Below, one piece after another: positions 7,101-14,701 of a DNA stretch of 35,508 bases. The notes under the pieces were generated by a model. It saw only the letters and a list, made by a program, of their open reading frames with translations. It made no database searches and was not told where the DNA came from. The stretch spans positions 1 through 35,508 of the forward strand of contig NZ_QJTE01000005.1 in NCBI RefSeq assembly GCF_003217255.1, in the 5' to 3' direction. The translations under genes were made by a program, and so were the position numbers. Source of the DNA: Pseudoroseicyclus aestuarii. GTDB lineage: Bacteria > Pseudomonadota > Alphaproteobacteria > Rhodobacterales > Rhodobacteraceae. Each line of letters opens with the position of its first letter. The stretch's first letter is position 1.

Positions 7101-9076
7101 GGGGCGAGGTCCTTTTCCAGCGCATCCTTCAGCGCCGCGCTGTAGTGCTCGGGCGCATGCCGCTCCGCCAGGCGCCGCTGCAGCGCCCGGGCGCGGGACA
7201 GCGCGGCCTCGGGATCGTCCAGAAGCGCCCGGATCCGGGCGCTGTAGCCGGCGACATCGTCGCATTCGGGCACCAGCCAGCCGGTCCGATCGTCGATCAG
7301 CTCGGGGATGCCGCCCACCGCGGGGGCGACCAGCGGCAGGCCCGCGGCCCCGGCCTCGAGCACGGCATTGGGCAGCCCGTCCCATTGCGAGGTATAGAGA
7401 TAGAAGTCGAAGCCCTCGGGCAGCACCTCCTCCAGCCGGCGGTAGGGCGGGCGGACGAGGATGTTGAAGGGCGGATCGAAGGCCTCGATCCCGGCCTGGT
7501 CCAGCACCGGCTTGCCGTAGACGTGAAAATCGATCTGCGGATTGGCCCTGGCGACGGCGACCAGCACGTCGAGCCGCTTCTGCCGGTCGTGCCGCCCGGC
7601 CCAGAGCGCGCGGGGCCGCGGGTTGCGCGGCAGCGCCGTGACCTCGGGCCCGGTTCTGATCGGGGTGGGCAGCGTCGTCACCCGCCCCGCCTCGAAGCCG
7701 AAGCGGGCACGCAGGTCCTGCGACAGAAACTCGCTGTCGGTCAGCAGCCGGGCATGGAAATCGGCGGACTGCCGCAGCCACTGGATCGGGTAGCCGGTGC
7801 GGTCTCCCTCGAGCGTCACGTCCCAGCAGAACAGGTAGCTGGTCAGCTCGTAGAGCTGCGCCATCTGCCGCCCGTAGCGGCCGAAGGCATCCCAGGCGAG
7901 GCGGCTGTTGAAGTTGATGACCCGCCGCGCGCCGACCCCGTTCAGCACGTCGATCAGCAGCCGCAGGCGCTGCTCCTCGGGCAGATCGGCGATCAGCGCG
8001 CTCAGGTCGATCTGGCGCACCTCGGCAGGATACCACTCGGGGTAGTCGAACTCGGGCCCGTCGGTGCGCAGCACCAGCACCTCATCCGGCCCCTCGAGCT
8101 CGGCCAGGGCGCGCACGCCGGCCCCGGCCAGGCGGGCGCCGCCGGACATGCGCACATGCGGCACCAGCACCACGGTGCGGTAATGCCGGCCGCCGAGGGT
8201 CTCGCGCAGCTGCCGCGCGCTCTCGCCCAGCGGGCGGTTCAGCTGCGGGCCGGTGACCCGGCGCTCGTTCGCCGGAAAGGCGACCATCGGCTCGAGCGTC
8301 TCGACATCGGCGACGGCGGCGGCCAGCGGCCCGGTCTCGAACACCTCGAGCAGCCGCGCCTCTTCGGCGCCGGCGCTGCGGCTCTGGCGATGGGGCTCGT
8401 GCCGGCCCGAGCGGCACCAGTGCAGGAAGGGGTTCAGCCCCTTTTCGCGCACGTCGGAATTACGGCGCAGATAGTAGCGGGTCGAGAACTCGGGCGAGGG
8501 GTCGCGCTCCTCGATCCAGCCGATGGTCATGTAATGGACCAGCGGATCGACCGGGCTGCCGGCAAGCTCGGGCAGCTGCGCGCGGTAATGCGCCTCGTCG
8601 AAGAAGGGCCGCACCGCCATCAGATCCTGCGGCGCCGGCGGCGTCAGCGCGATGGCGGGCAGGGCCGGCGCCGTATCGGTGGCGGGGCGGGCCGGGCGCA
8701 GCTCCGCCTGCGCCAGCCCCTCGTGGTAGTCGGCGAAATGCAGCAGCGGGTTCCGGCCCTCCTCGCGCAGCGCGGGAAAGCGCGCGAGATAGGCCGCCAG
8801 CGCGAAGTTCGGATGCGGGTTGCGCCCCTCGCGCCAGCCGTTGCTGTGGAAATGCTGCAGCGGGTCCATGCCGGCGGCGGCCACGTCCGGGTTGCGCTTG
8901 AGATAGAAGGCGGCATCGAAGAAGGGCGCGATCCGGGCCAGCTCCTCGGCGCGGCGGGCGGCCTCGTCCTCTTCTTTGCGGCCGGTCTCTTCGCCTTCGG
9001 CGCGGCGGGCGTCCTCGCCCTCCGGGGCGCGGGCGGGGCTGTCCCCGGCGGGGAAGGAGGCGCTGTCCTGTGGCAC
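7097..9076 (-). CDS. Glycosyltransferase family 4 with four N-terminal NPDV repeats
   Basis: 659 aa from a GTG at 9076, the first start after an in-frame stop. A charged linker (residues about 18-48, EGEDARRAEGEETGRKEEDE) is followed by four copies of the short repeat (FDAAFYLKRNPDVAAAGMDP, FALAAYLARFPALREEG, FDEAHYRAQLPELAG, FSTRYYLRRNSDVREKG) up to about residue 200. The C-terminal GT-B half shows ALWAGRHDRQKRLDVLVAVA, the YTSQWDGLPNAVLEAGAAGLP donor-site region with its E-x7-E spacing, and APAVGGIPELI. The sequence just before the GTG (GACGGATCG then a short spacer) recurs before the GTG of the paralogue at 17545, supporting this start. A different frame opens with ATG at 9173 (MRHKPAFRLDFAPLV); an N-terminal frameshift cannot be fully excluded. 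A 188-bp gap separates it from divergent sqdB. Confidence 0.85.
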   Translation of the reverse strand: MPQDSASFPAGDSPARAPEGEDARRAEGEETGRKEEDEAARRAEELARIAPFFDAAFYLKRNPDVAAAGMDPLQHFHSNGWREGRNPHPNFALAAYLARFPALREEGRNPLLHFADYHEGLAQAELRPARPATDTAPALPAIALTPPAPQDLMAVRPFFDEAHYRAQLPELAGSPVDPLVHYMTIGWIEERDPSPEFSTRYYLRRNSDVREKGLNPFLHWCRSGRHEPHRQSRSAGAEEARLLEVFETGPLAAAVADVETLEPMVAFPANERRVTGPQLNRPLGESARQLRETLGGRHYRTVVLVPHVRMSGGARLAGAGVRALAELEGPDEVLVLRTDGPEFDYPEWYPAEVRQIDLSALIADLPEEQRLRLLIDVLNGVGARRVINFNSRLAWDAFGRYGRQMAQLYELTSYLFCWDVTLEGDRTGYPIQWLRQSADFHARLLTDSEFLSQDLRARFGFEAGRVTTLPTPIRTGPEVTALPRNPRPRALWAGRHDRQKRLDVLVAVARANPQIDFHVYGKPVLDQAGIEAFDPPFNILVRPPYRRLEEVLPEGFDFYLYTSQWDGLPNAVLEAGAAGLPLVAPAVGGIPELIDDRTGWLVPECDDVAGYSARIRALLDDPEAALSRARALQRRLAERHAPEHYSAALKDALEKDLAP

Positions 9077-9264
9077 GTCGGGGCGATCCGTCGAAAAAGT
9101 CAGGCGTCAAGTCGGTGGGTTCTACGCGCACGAGGGGCGCGAAGTCCAGCCGGAAGGCCGGTTTGTGCCGCAACGCGACCTGACAAGGAAATGCCGCTTT
9201 CCCCGCGGAAGCCGCGCCGTTATAGCTTTGGAAACACTGGTCGGAACAAGGATTTCATCGCTTT

Positions 9265-10422
9265 ATGAAGGTTATCGTTCTAGGGGGCGACGGGTTCTGC
9301 GGCTGGCCGACCTCGCTTTATCTGTCCGCGCGCGGCCATGACGTCACCATCGTCGACAACCTCTCCCGCCGGGCGATCGACCTGGAGCTCGAGGTCGACT
9401 CCCTCACCCCGATCCGCCCGATCGGCGAGCGGCTGCGGGTCTGGAAGGAGCTGACCGGCAACGAGATCAAGTTCCAGAACTTCACCGTCGGCGAGCATTA
9501 CCATCGCCTGCTGACGCTGATCCAGGACGAGAAGCCCGACGCGATCATCCACTTCGCCGAGCAGCGCGCCGCGCCCTACTCGATGAAATCGAGCTCGCAC
9601 AAGCGCTACACCGTCTCGAACAACCTCAACGCCACCAACGACGTGCTGGCCGCGATCGTCGAGAGCGGGCAGGACATCCACCTCGTGCACCTGGGCACCA
9701 TGGGCGTCTACGGCTACGGCACCGCTGGCATGAAGATCCCCGAGGGCTATCTCAAGGTGAAGATCGACACCCCCGAGGGGCCGAGCGATCAGGAGATCCT
9801 CTATCCGACCAACCCCGGCTCGATCTACCACATGACCAAGAGCCAGGATCAGCTGTTCTTCCACTTCTACAACAAGAACGACGCTGTGAAGATCACCGAC
9901 CTGCACCAGGGCATCGTCTGGGGCACGCAGACCGACGAGACGCGCAAGGACGAGCGGCTGATCAACCGCTTCGACTACGACGGCGACTACGGCACGGTGC
10001 TGAACCGCTTCCTGATGCAGGCGGCGGTGGATTACCCGATGACGGTGCATGGCACCGGCGGGCAGACCCGCGCCTTCATCCACATCCAGGACACCTGCCG
10101 CTGCATCGAGCTGGCGCTGACCAACCCGCCGGAGGCCGGCGAGCGCGTGAACATCCTCAACCAGATGACCGAGACCCACCGGGTGCGCGATCTGGCCGCG
10201 ATGATCGCCGAGCAGACCGGCGCCGAGATCGCCTATCTCGACAACCCGCGCAACGAGGCGGCAGAGAACGAGCTGCACGTGGCCAACGACCGCTTCCTCG
10301 GCCTCGGCCTCAAGCCGATCAAGCTGAGCGAGGGCGTGCTGGACGAGGTCCGCGACATCGCCAAGAAATACGCGGATCGCTGCGACACCAGCAAGATCCC
10401 CTGCGTCTCGACCTGGCGCTAA
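9265..10422 (+). CDS. sqdB: UDP-sulfoquinovose synthase (SQD1/SqdB family)
   Basis: 385 aa, extended SDR fold. The NAD-binding loop is [17 protein letters not shown] (residues 5-21), followed by the family mark DNLSRR (31-36) and [11 protein letters not shown]. Thr145 (HLGTMGVYG) and the pair Tyr188-x3-Lys192 (SIYHMTK) form the catalytic triad of SQD1-type enzymes. [18 protein letters not shown] and [16 protein letters not shown] closely resemble plant and cyanobacterial SQD1. The reaction makes UDP-sulfoquinovose from UDP-glucose and sulfite. Here it lies among polysaccharide genes, next to an APS reductase that makes sulfite, and no sulfoquinovosyl-diacylglycerol synthase gene was recognised nearby. 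I therefore infer use in a surface glycan. Sulfolipid synthesis remains the alternative. Confidence 0.95.
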   Translation: MKVIVLGGDGFCGWPTSLYLSARGHDVTIVDNLSRRAIDLELEVDSLTPIRPIGERLRVWKELTGNEIKFQNFTVGEHYHRLLTLIQDEKPDAIIHFAEQRAAPYSMKSSSHKRYTVSNNLNATNDVLAAIVESGQDIHLVHLGTMGVYGYGTAGMKIPEGYLKVKIDTPEGPSDQEILYPTNPGSIYHMTKSQDQLFFHFYNKNDAVKITDLHQGIVWGTQTDETRKDERLINRFDYDGDYGTVLNRFLMQAAVDYPMTVHGTGGQTRAFIHIQDTCRCIELALTNPPEAGERVNILNQMTETHRVRDLAAMIAEQTGAEIAYLDNPRNEAAENELHVANDRFLGLGLKPIKLSEGVLDEVRDIAKKYADRCDTSKIPCVSTWR

Positions 10423-10428
10423 GACCCT

Positions 10429-10452
10429 GCCGGGCGCCCGCGGGCGCCCGGC
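10429..10452. terminator. Perfect 24-nt palindrome between sqdB and cysH
   Basis: A fully palindromic G/C block (10429-10452, centre CG|CG) starts 6 nt after the sqdB stop and ends 40 nt before the cysH start. It is followed by CTCTTCCC, which is only partly T-rich. It may attenuate transcription or protect the upstream mRNA, giving unequal sqdB and cysH levels. Confidence 0.5.
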
Positions 10453-10492
10453 CTCTTCCCGATCCGCCGTCAGTCTCAGGAAAGGCATCGCC

Positions 10493-11224
10493 ATGACCTA
10501 CGAGACCAACGCCCGCCATGAGCTGCGCGAGAGAGCGCAGAGCCTGTCCGAGGCCTACGAGGGCCAGGCCGCCACCGAGGTGCTGAAAGAGGCCGCGCGC
10601 GGGCTGTTCCCCGGCCGCATCGGCCTCGTCTCCTCCTTCGGAACGGAAGCGGCCGTGCTTCTGCACATGGTTTCGCGGATCGATCCAGACATGCCGGTGA
10701 TCTTCATCGACACCCGCAAGCACTTCGACGAGACCATCGCCTACCGCGACGACCTGGCCGCGCGCCTGGGGCTGCGCAACCTGCGCACCGCCGCCCCGGC
10801 GGGCCAGGCGCTGGCGCATGAGGATCCGGACGGCACGCTGCACCAGCGCGACCCGGACCTGTGCTGCCACGTGCGCAAGACGATCCCGATGCGCCAGGCG
10901 CTCTCGGGGCTGGATTGCTGGATCACCGGGCGCAAGCGGCGCCAGGCCGCGACCCGCAGCGATCTGTCCCTGTTCGAGCAGCAGGAGCGCTGGATCAAGA
11001 TCAACCCGCTGATGGACTGGACGCCCGAGGATATCGCCGGTTACTTCGAGCGCGAGGGGCTGCCGCGCCACCCGCTCGAGGAGGTCGGCTATCCTTCTGT
11101 CGGCTGCGCCGTCTGCACCCAGCCGGTGGCGGCGGGCGACGACCCCCGGTCGGGCCGCTGGGCCGACAGCGGCAAGACCGAATGCGGCATCCATTTCGAG
11201 AACGGGCGCATGGTGCGCGGCTGA
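10493..11224 (+). CDS. cysH: Adenylyl-sulfate (APS) reductase, [4Fe-4S] type
   Basis: 243 aa. Residues 44-52 (GLVSSFGTE) and 70-76 (IFIDTRK) form the PAPS-reductase nucleotide fold. The four iron-sulfur ligands Cys124-Cys125 (DLCCHVRK) and Cys205-x2-Cys208 (GCAVCTQ) identify the APS-using type rather than the cluster-free PAPS reductase. The catalytic Cys231 is in KTECGIHF. TGRKRRQAATR (145-155) matches the substrate-binding arginine/lysine loop. The product is sulfite. A strong AGGAAAGG (10478-10485) precedes the ATG. The gene is on the same strand 70 bp after sqdB, which consumes sulfite. It could also be the cell's general assimilatory reductase, but no sulfite reductase or ATP sulfurylase gene is next to it here. 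Confidence 0.93.
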   Translation: MTYETNARHELRERAQSLSEAYEGQAATEVLKEAARGLFPGRIGLVSSFGTEAAVLLHMVSRIDPDMPVIFIDTRKHFDETIAYRDDLAARLGLRNLRTAAPAGQALAHEDPDGTLHQRDPDLCCHVRKTIPMRQALSGLDCWITGRKRRQAATRSDLSLFEQQERWIKINPLMDWTPEDIAGYFEREGLPRHPLEEVGYPSVGCAVCTQPVAAGDDPRSGRWADSGKTECGIHFENGRMVRG

Positions 11225-11316
11225 GGCCTGCGCCGCTTTCCCCGGCCGGTGCGAATGCGGCAGGAAGGTGTCTTAATGCGTGACCGCGCCCGGTCTTCCG
11301 GTGTAATATTCAGGTC

Positions 11317-11970
11317 ATGCCTCTTGCCCGTATCGGTTCGACCCTTCTGCATTTCATCCACGTGCCCAAGACCGGCGGCGCGAGTGTCGAGACGTATCTG
11401 GCGCAGAAGGGGGCCCTGGCCCTCAAGCATCCGACACGGCTGAACTGGTCCGCCACCACCGCCCAGCACATGGCCGCCAATGTCCACGAGAGGCTGGTCC
11501 CGGCAGAGTTCTGCGACCATGCCTTCGCGGTGCTGCGCAACCCGCTCGACCGGCTGAGAAGCGAATGGCGCTGGCGCCGGGAGCGGATGGAAACCCGCGC
11601 GCCCTTTTCTGCCTGGGCCCTGACCACCCTGCAGATGACGCGGGACGATCCGCTGGTGAACGACAACCACACGCGCCCGCAGGTGGATTTCCTGCGCGAG
11701 GGCGTCAGGCTGTTCCATTACAGCCATGGGCTGGATCCGGTCTTCGACTGGATCGACAGCACCACCGGCACGCCGCCGGCTGATCGCGACCTTCAGATGA
11801 ACCGGACCAGCTCGGTGAAATCCCCCATCACCGACGAGGCCCGCGCCGAGATCCGCAAATTCTACGCCAAGGATTACGCGCTCTTGTCGCGGATCAACAG
11901 AAGCGGGCTGAACGGCGCGACCCGGAACGAGATCGACGAGGCGATCCAGCAGCAGCGGGACGCCTCCTGA
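11317..11970 (+). CDS. Sulfotransferase family 2-like protein (carbohydrate sulfotransferase)
   Basis: 217 aa. FIHVPKTGGASVETYL (residues 13-28) is the 5'-phosphosulfate loop of PAPS-dependent sulfotransferases. FAVLRNPLDRLRSEWRWRR (about 70-88) is the 3'-phosphate site with the conserved Arg and Ser. The small size is usual for the bacterial single-domain group. It follows sqdB-cysH on the same strand after 92 bp and is convergent with the broken GT8-like gene (34 bp between stops). Sulfate transfer onto a sugar of the locus product is the natural inference; the acceptor is not known. Confidence 0.85.
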   Translation: MPLARIGSTLLHFIHVPKTGGASVETYLAQKGALALKHPTRLNWSATTAQHMAANVHERLVPAEFCDHAFAVLRNPLDRLRSEWRWRRERMETRAPFSAWALTTLQMTRDDPLVNDNHTRPQVDFLREGVRLFHYSHGLDPVFDWIDSTTGTPPADRDLQMNRTSSVKSPITDEARAEIRKFYAKDYALLSRINRSGLNGATRNEIDEAIQQQRDAS

Positions 11971-12004
11971 GGGCCCCTTTGCCCTCCAATCGCTGCTCCG
12001 CAGA

Positions 12005-13038
12005 TCAGCCCAGCTCCTGCAGCGCGGCATCGAGCCTGCGCCTGTCGATGCGCTCTTCGAGCAGCCGGCAGGTCCTGTCGAGAACGCTGCGGGCAGTCTC
12101 GCCGGCCTGCGCATCGATCAGCATCGACGGGTCCAGCACGAAATCGGTCCAGTATTTGTGCAGCACCGCCCGGAAATCGAGGCGATCCGCCGGGGGCAGG
12201 GCCTTGGCATAGCGCCGCACCGCGACGAGGTGGACGATCGAAATCTCATCCGCGGGAAGATGCCCTTCCCAGAAGCGGGAAGATGCCCTTCCCAGAAGTT
12301 GAAGACCTTGTAGTGAAGGGCGGGCGGCAGGTGTTCGAAGGCGCCGAAATCGCCAACGGCCATCGACAGCGACATCTGGTCCGATCCCACGGCCGCGCGA
12401 TCCTTCAGCCCATGCGCCGCCAAGAAATCGCTCAACTCGCGCGTGCGCCGGTGCCAGAGCCCCGGCCAGGTCTCGTCCTCCGGGAAGACCACGACGCCGC
12501 TGTTGAAGTAGAGGGCCTCGTAGCGCGGCGCGGGGCGGCCAGCGACACGAGCCAGCGACACCTCCTTCCACGGGCTCCAGGGGCTGCGAAGAAGGCGGGC
12601 GCCGGTCTCCGCCTCCAGGGTCTCCAGACACTCCGGGCTGATCCGCGCCAGGTCCGCGACCGAAGCCGAAACATTGCCAGCCCCGATCCCGGCGAGAGCG
12701 CCGGGCGGCCCGGTCAGGATCACGTCGTTGTCCAAAAGGACCAGCCGCTCCTGCTCCGGCACCGCGTCGATGGCGAGAAGCTTGTTGTAGGTCGGCGCCC
12801 TGTGGGCCAGCGGATGGCGCGCAGGATGCCGGCAGATCTCGACGCCGAAATCGCGCCAGATGGCGGCGAGCCCGGCGGGAACCGCGCCTCCGGGAAGATG
12901 GAACTCGAGGCGCCCGCTTCCGTAGCGGCTCCAGCTCGCGGCCAGCATCACCGACAGCAGGCCCCGCAACCCCGCCCCCGCGGGGTCCGACAGATCGATG
13001 ACGGAGCGCATCAGAAGGGGTTTCGCGCTCAGCGGCAC
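12005..13038 (-). pseudogene. GT8-like glycosyltransferase broken by a 23-bp tandem duplication
   Basis: Two reading frames together make one protein. The first runs from a GTG at 13038 (preceded by CGGGGA) through LVLLDNDVILTGP with the D-x-D at residues 103-105, ALYFNSGVVVFPED (about 176-188) and SDQMSLSMAVGDFGAF to FNFWEGHLP. The second carries FWEGHLPADEISIVHLVAVR through to EERIDRRRLDAALQELG and the stop at 12005. The break is at 12252-12297, where a 23-nt unit is present twice head to tail. Removing one copy restores an open frame of 336 codons plus stop. D-x-D, FNSG and the DQ motif fit a GT8-like family. It is the last gene of a minus-strand run and overlaps the upstream sulfotransferase by 10 nt. 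As read it makes a truncated protein with a foreign tail; an assembly error is possible. Confidence 0.8.
12252..12297. repeat. 23-bp perfect tandem duplication causing a frameshift
   Basis: Positions 12252-12274 and 12275-12297 are identical. The unit contains an inverted repeat (GGGAAG ... CTTCCC), which could promote slippage. A gain of 23 bp shifts the frame of the overlapping glycosyltransferase gene by +2. Confidence 0.95.
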
Positions 13039-13676
13039 CTGTAGTCCCCGATGACCGCTTCGCGGTGGAAATAGTCACCGACACGCCGTGCCTCCCGGGC
13101 GCCGAACTGCTCGGAGAGCAGGCCCGCCTCTCGCTGAGAGGTCACGTTCCGGCGGTGCAGGACAAGATCCTCGGGCAGCCCCAGGCGCCGCTTGATCGTG
13201 CCGAAGTCCCGGTCGATCCGTTCGACGCAGAAGACATCGTCCACCAGGATCGTCCCCGTTTCGTCGCACATCAGCCCCAGCATGGAGGGGCGCAGCGTCT
13301 CGAGCCACCAGTCCAGCCAGTCGGGGAACGCCATTTCCATGATGTCCCGGGGGACATTGTATCCCTTCTTGGGGGTTATGTCCTGCGTGTCCCACCGGGT
13401 GCCGGACCGATAGGGCAGGTGCATGCCCCTGTTGAAGTAGTAGTTCGACAGGCACCAGTCCCAGGGATTGCGGATGAAGCCGAAGCGGTAATAGCCCTCG
13501 AACCGCGGGCCGAGGGCATCCCGGATCTGCCTGGCGGACGCATGCCTGAAATAGGGATCGTCACGATTCTCCGGGCCGCTCACGGATTTACCGTAGGGCC
13601 CCAGCGCTTCCGTTAGGGAGGTCCCCGCCGTCTTGGGGACATGGATGAAGACGAAGGGAGGCGTGTGGCCGATCAT
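13029..13676 (-). CDS. Sulfotransferase family 2-like protein
   Basis: 215 aa, start ATG at 13676, preceded by the strong Shine-Dalgarno GGGAGGGGA. FVFIHVPKTAGTSLTEAL (residues 8-25) is the PAPS 5'-phosphosulfate loop. FGFIRNPWDWCLSNYYF (about 65-81) is the 3'-phosphate site with Arg and Ser in the expected places. The middle region (MHLPYRSGTRWDTQD, MEMAFPDWLDWWLE) is probably acceptor-specific. It lies 17 bp downstream of the SDR gene and overlaps the next gene by 10 nt, so it is part of a tight minus-strand operon: GT4-GT2 fusion, SDR, sulfotransferase, GT8-like. It is the third sulfotransferase of the locus and only distantly like the one at 11317. Confidence 0.87.
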   Translation of the reverse strand: MIGHTPPFVFIHVPKTAGTSLTEALGPYGKSVSGPENRDDPYFRHASARQIRDALGPRFEGYYRFGFIRNPWDWCLSNYYFNRGMHLPYRSGTRWDTQDITPKKGYNVPRDIMEMAFPDWLDWWLETLRPSMLGLMCDETGTILVDDVFCVERIDRDFGTIKRRLGLPEDLVLHRRNVTSQREAGLLSEQFGAREARRVGDYFHREAVIGDYRCR

Positions 13677-13693
13677 CGACGTCCCCTCCCGGA

Positions 13694-14620
13694 TCAGGCC
13701 CCGGCGCGCTCCTGGAACCAGGCCCAGGTCTCGGCCATCCCGACCTCGAGAGAGGTATCGGGGTCAAAGCCGAAGGTCTTTTTGGCCTTGGAGATGTCGC
13801 ACCAGGTGCGATGCAGCTCTCCGGCGCGGAACGGCTCATAGCGCACGTCGAGCTCGCGCCCGGTGACCCGGCGCATCACGTCGAGCAGCTCGTTGACCGT
13901 GGTCGGCTGTCCGGACCCCAGCTGGAAGGGGCCCACGGCATCGCTGCCGATCGCCGCCTCGATGCCGCGCACCAGATCGCCGATGAACAGGAAATCCCGC
14001 GCTTGGCTGCCGTCGCCATAGACGGTCAGCGGCTCTCCGGCGAGGATGCGCTTGTAGAAATGCGCCACCACCGACCCCTTGTGATAGGAGCGGGGGCCGT
14101 AGATGTTGGAAAACCGCAGCGCCGCCCCGGTCAGCCCGTAGGCGCCGGCGAAGGCCGAAAGGTAGCCCTCCATCGCCAGTTTCGAGGCGCCGTAGGGCGC
14201 GGCCGGCTCTGCGACCATCTCCTCGTGCACCGGCGGCGGCACCTCGCCCAGGATCGCGCCCCCGGTCGAGGCGGCGACGATCCGCCCGGTCCCGGCGGCG
14301 CGGGCGGCCTCGAGCAGGTTGAAGCTGCCGATCACGTTGTTCTCGAAGTTGAAGCGCGGGTTCTCGATGGAATCCATCACCCGCGTGTCGGCCGCGAGAT
14401 GCACCACCACCTCCTGCCCCTCGAGCGCCGCGGCCAGGGCATCCCGGTCGCGCAGGTCGCCCGAGATGAAGCGCGTGCCCTCGGGCAGATGCGCCCGGTT
14501 CCCCAGCACCTCGTTGTCGAAAGCGGTGACCTCAAAGCCCCCCGCCTGCAGTAGATGGGCGGCGAGGTTGACGCCGACGAAGCCGGCGCCGCCGGTGATC
14601 AAGATAGTCTTGTTGGACAT
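13694..14620 (-). CDS. NAD-dependent epimerase/dehydratase (extended SDR, nucleotide-sugar)
   Basis: 308 aa. The Rossmann loop ITGGAGFVGVNLAAHLL (residues 7-23), Asp in FDNEVLGNR, VVHLAADTRVMDSIENP, the catalytic VAASTGGAILGEV serine/threonine and YGASK (Tyr-x3-Lys) mark the GalE/RfbB-like SDR family. RFSNIYGPRSYHKGSVVAHF and YGDGSQARDFLFIGDL contact the nucleotide-sugar. It would epimerise or dehydrate an NDP-sugar for the locus polymer; whether it is a UDP-glucose 4-epimerase or another activity cannot be decided here. It is 81 bp after the large glycosyltransferase and 17 bp before a sulfotransferase. CAGGA is 9 nt or so before the ATG. Confidence 0.88.
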   Translation of the reverse strand: MSNKTILITGGAGFVGVNLAAHLLQAGGFEVTAFDNEVLGNRAHLPEGTRFISGDLRDRDALAAALEGQEVVVHLAADTRVMDSIENPRFNFENNVIGSFNLLEAARAAGTGRIVAASTGGAILGEVPPPVHEEMVAEPAAPYGASKLAMEGYLSAFAGAYGLTGAALRFSNIYGPRSYHKGSVVAHFYKRILAGEPLTVYGDGSQARDFLFIGDLVRGIEAAIGSDAVGPFQLGSGQPTTVNELLDVMRRVTGRELDVRYEPFRAGELHRTWCDISKAKKTFGFDPDTSLEVGMAETWAWFQERAGA

Positions 14621-14701
14621 TGTTCTGTTCCTGGAGAATTGCGCGCTAAAGGGAGGAGCCGCCGGATCGGGCCAGCCGCGCCCTGTGGGAAAATCGGATC
14701 G

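Noticed and set aside
2860-7125. Very long open frame (1421 codons) on the minus strand
   Set aside because: It lies opposite the RgpF-WbsX and sulfotransferase genes, has the Arg/Pro/Gly/Ala-rich composition of an antisense frame in high-G+C DNA, and shows no domain; only the separate frame at 6300-7100 is a real gene.
9077-9173. Upstream ATG at 9173 as the real start of the GT4 gene
   Set aside because: It is in another frame and would need a frameshift; the GTG at 9076 has a leader shared with the paralogue at 17545. Not fully excluded.
7061-9268. 735-codon plus-strand open frame
   Set aside because: Antisense to the GT4/GT2 pair, which show clear family motifs; the plus-strand product is low-complexity and Gly/Gln/His/Leu-rich.
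12005-13038. Two separate genes, an N-terminal GT8-like protein and a small downstream ORF
   Set aside because: The exact 23-bp duplication at the junction and the restored frame on removing one copy show a single broken gene.
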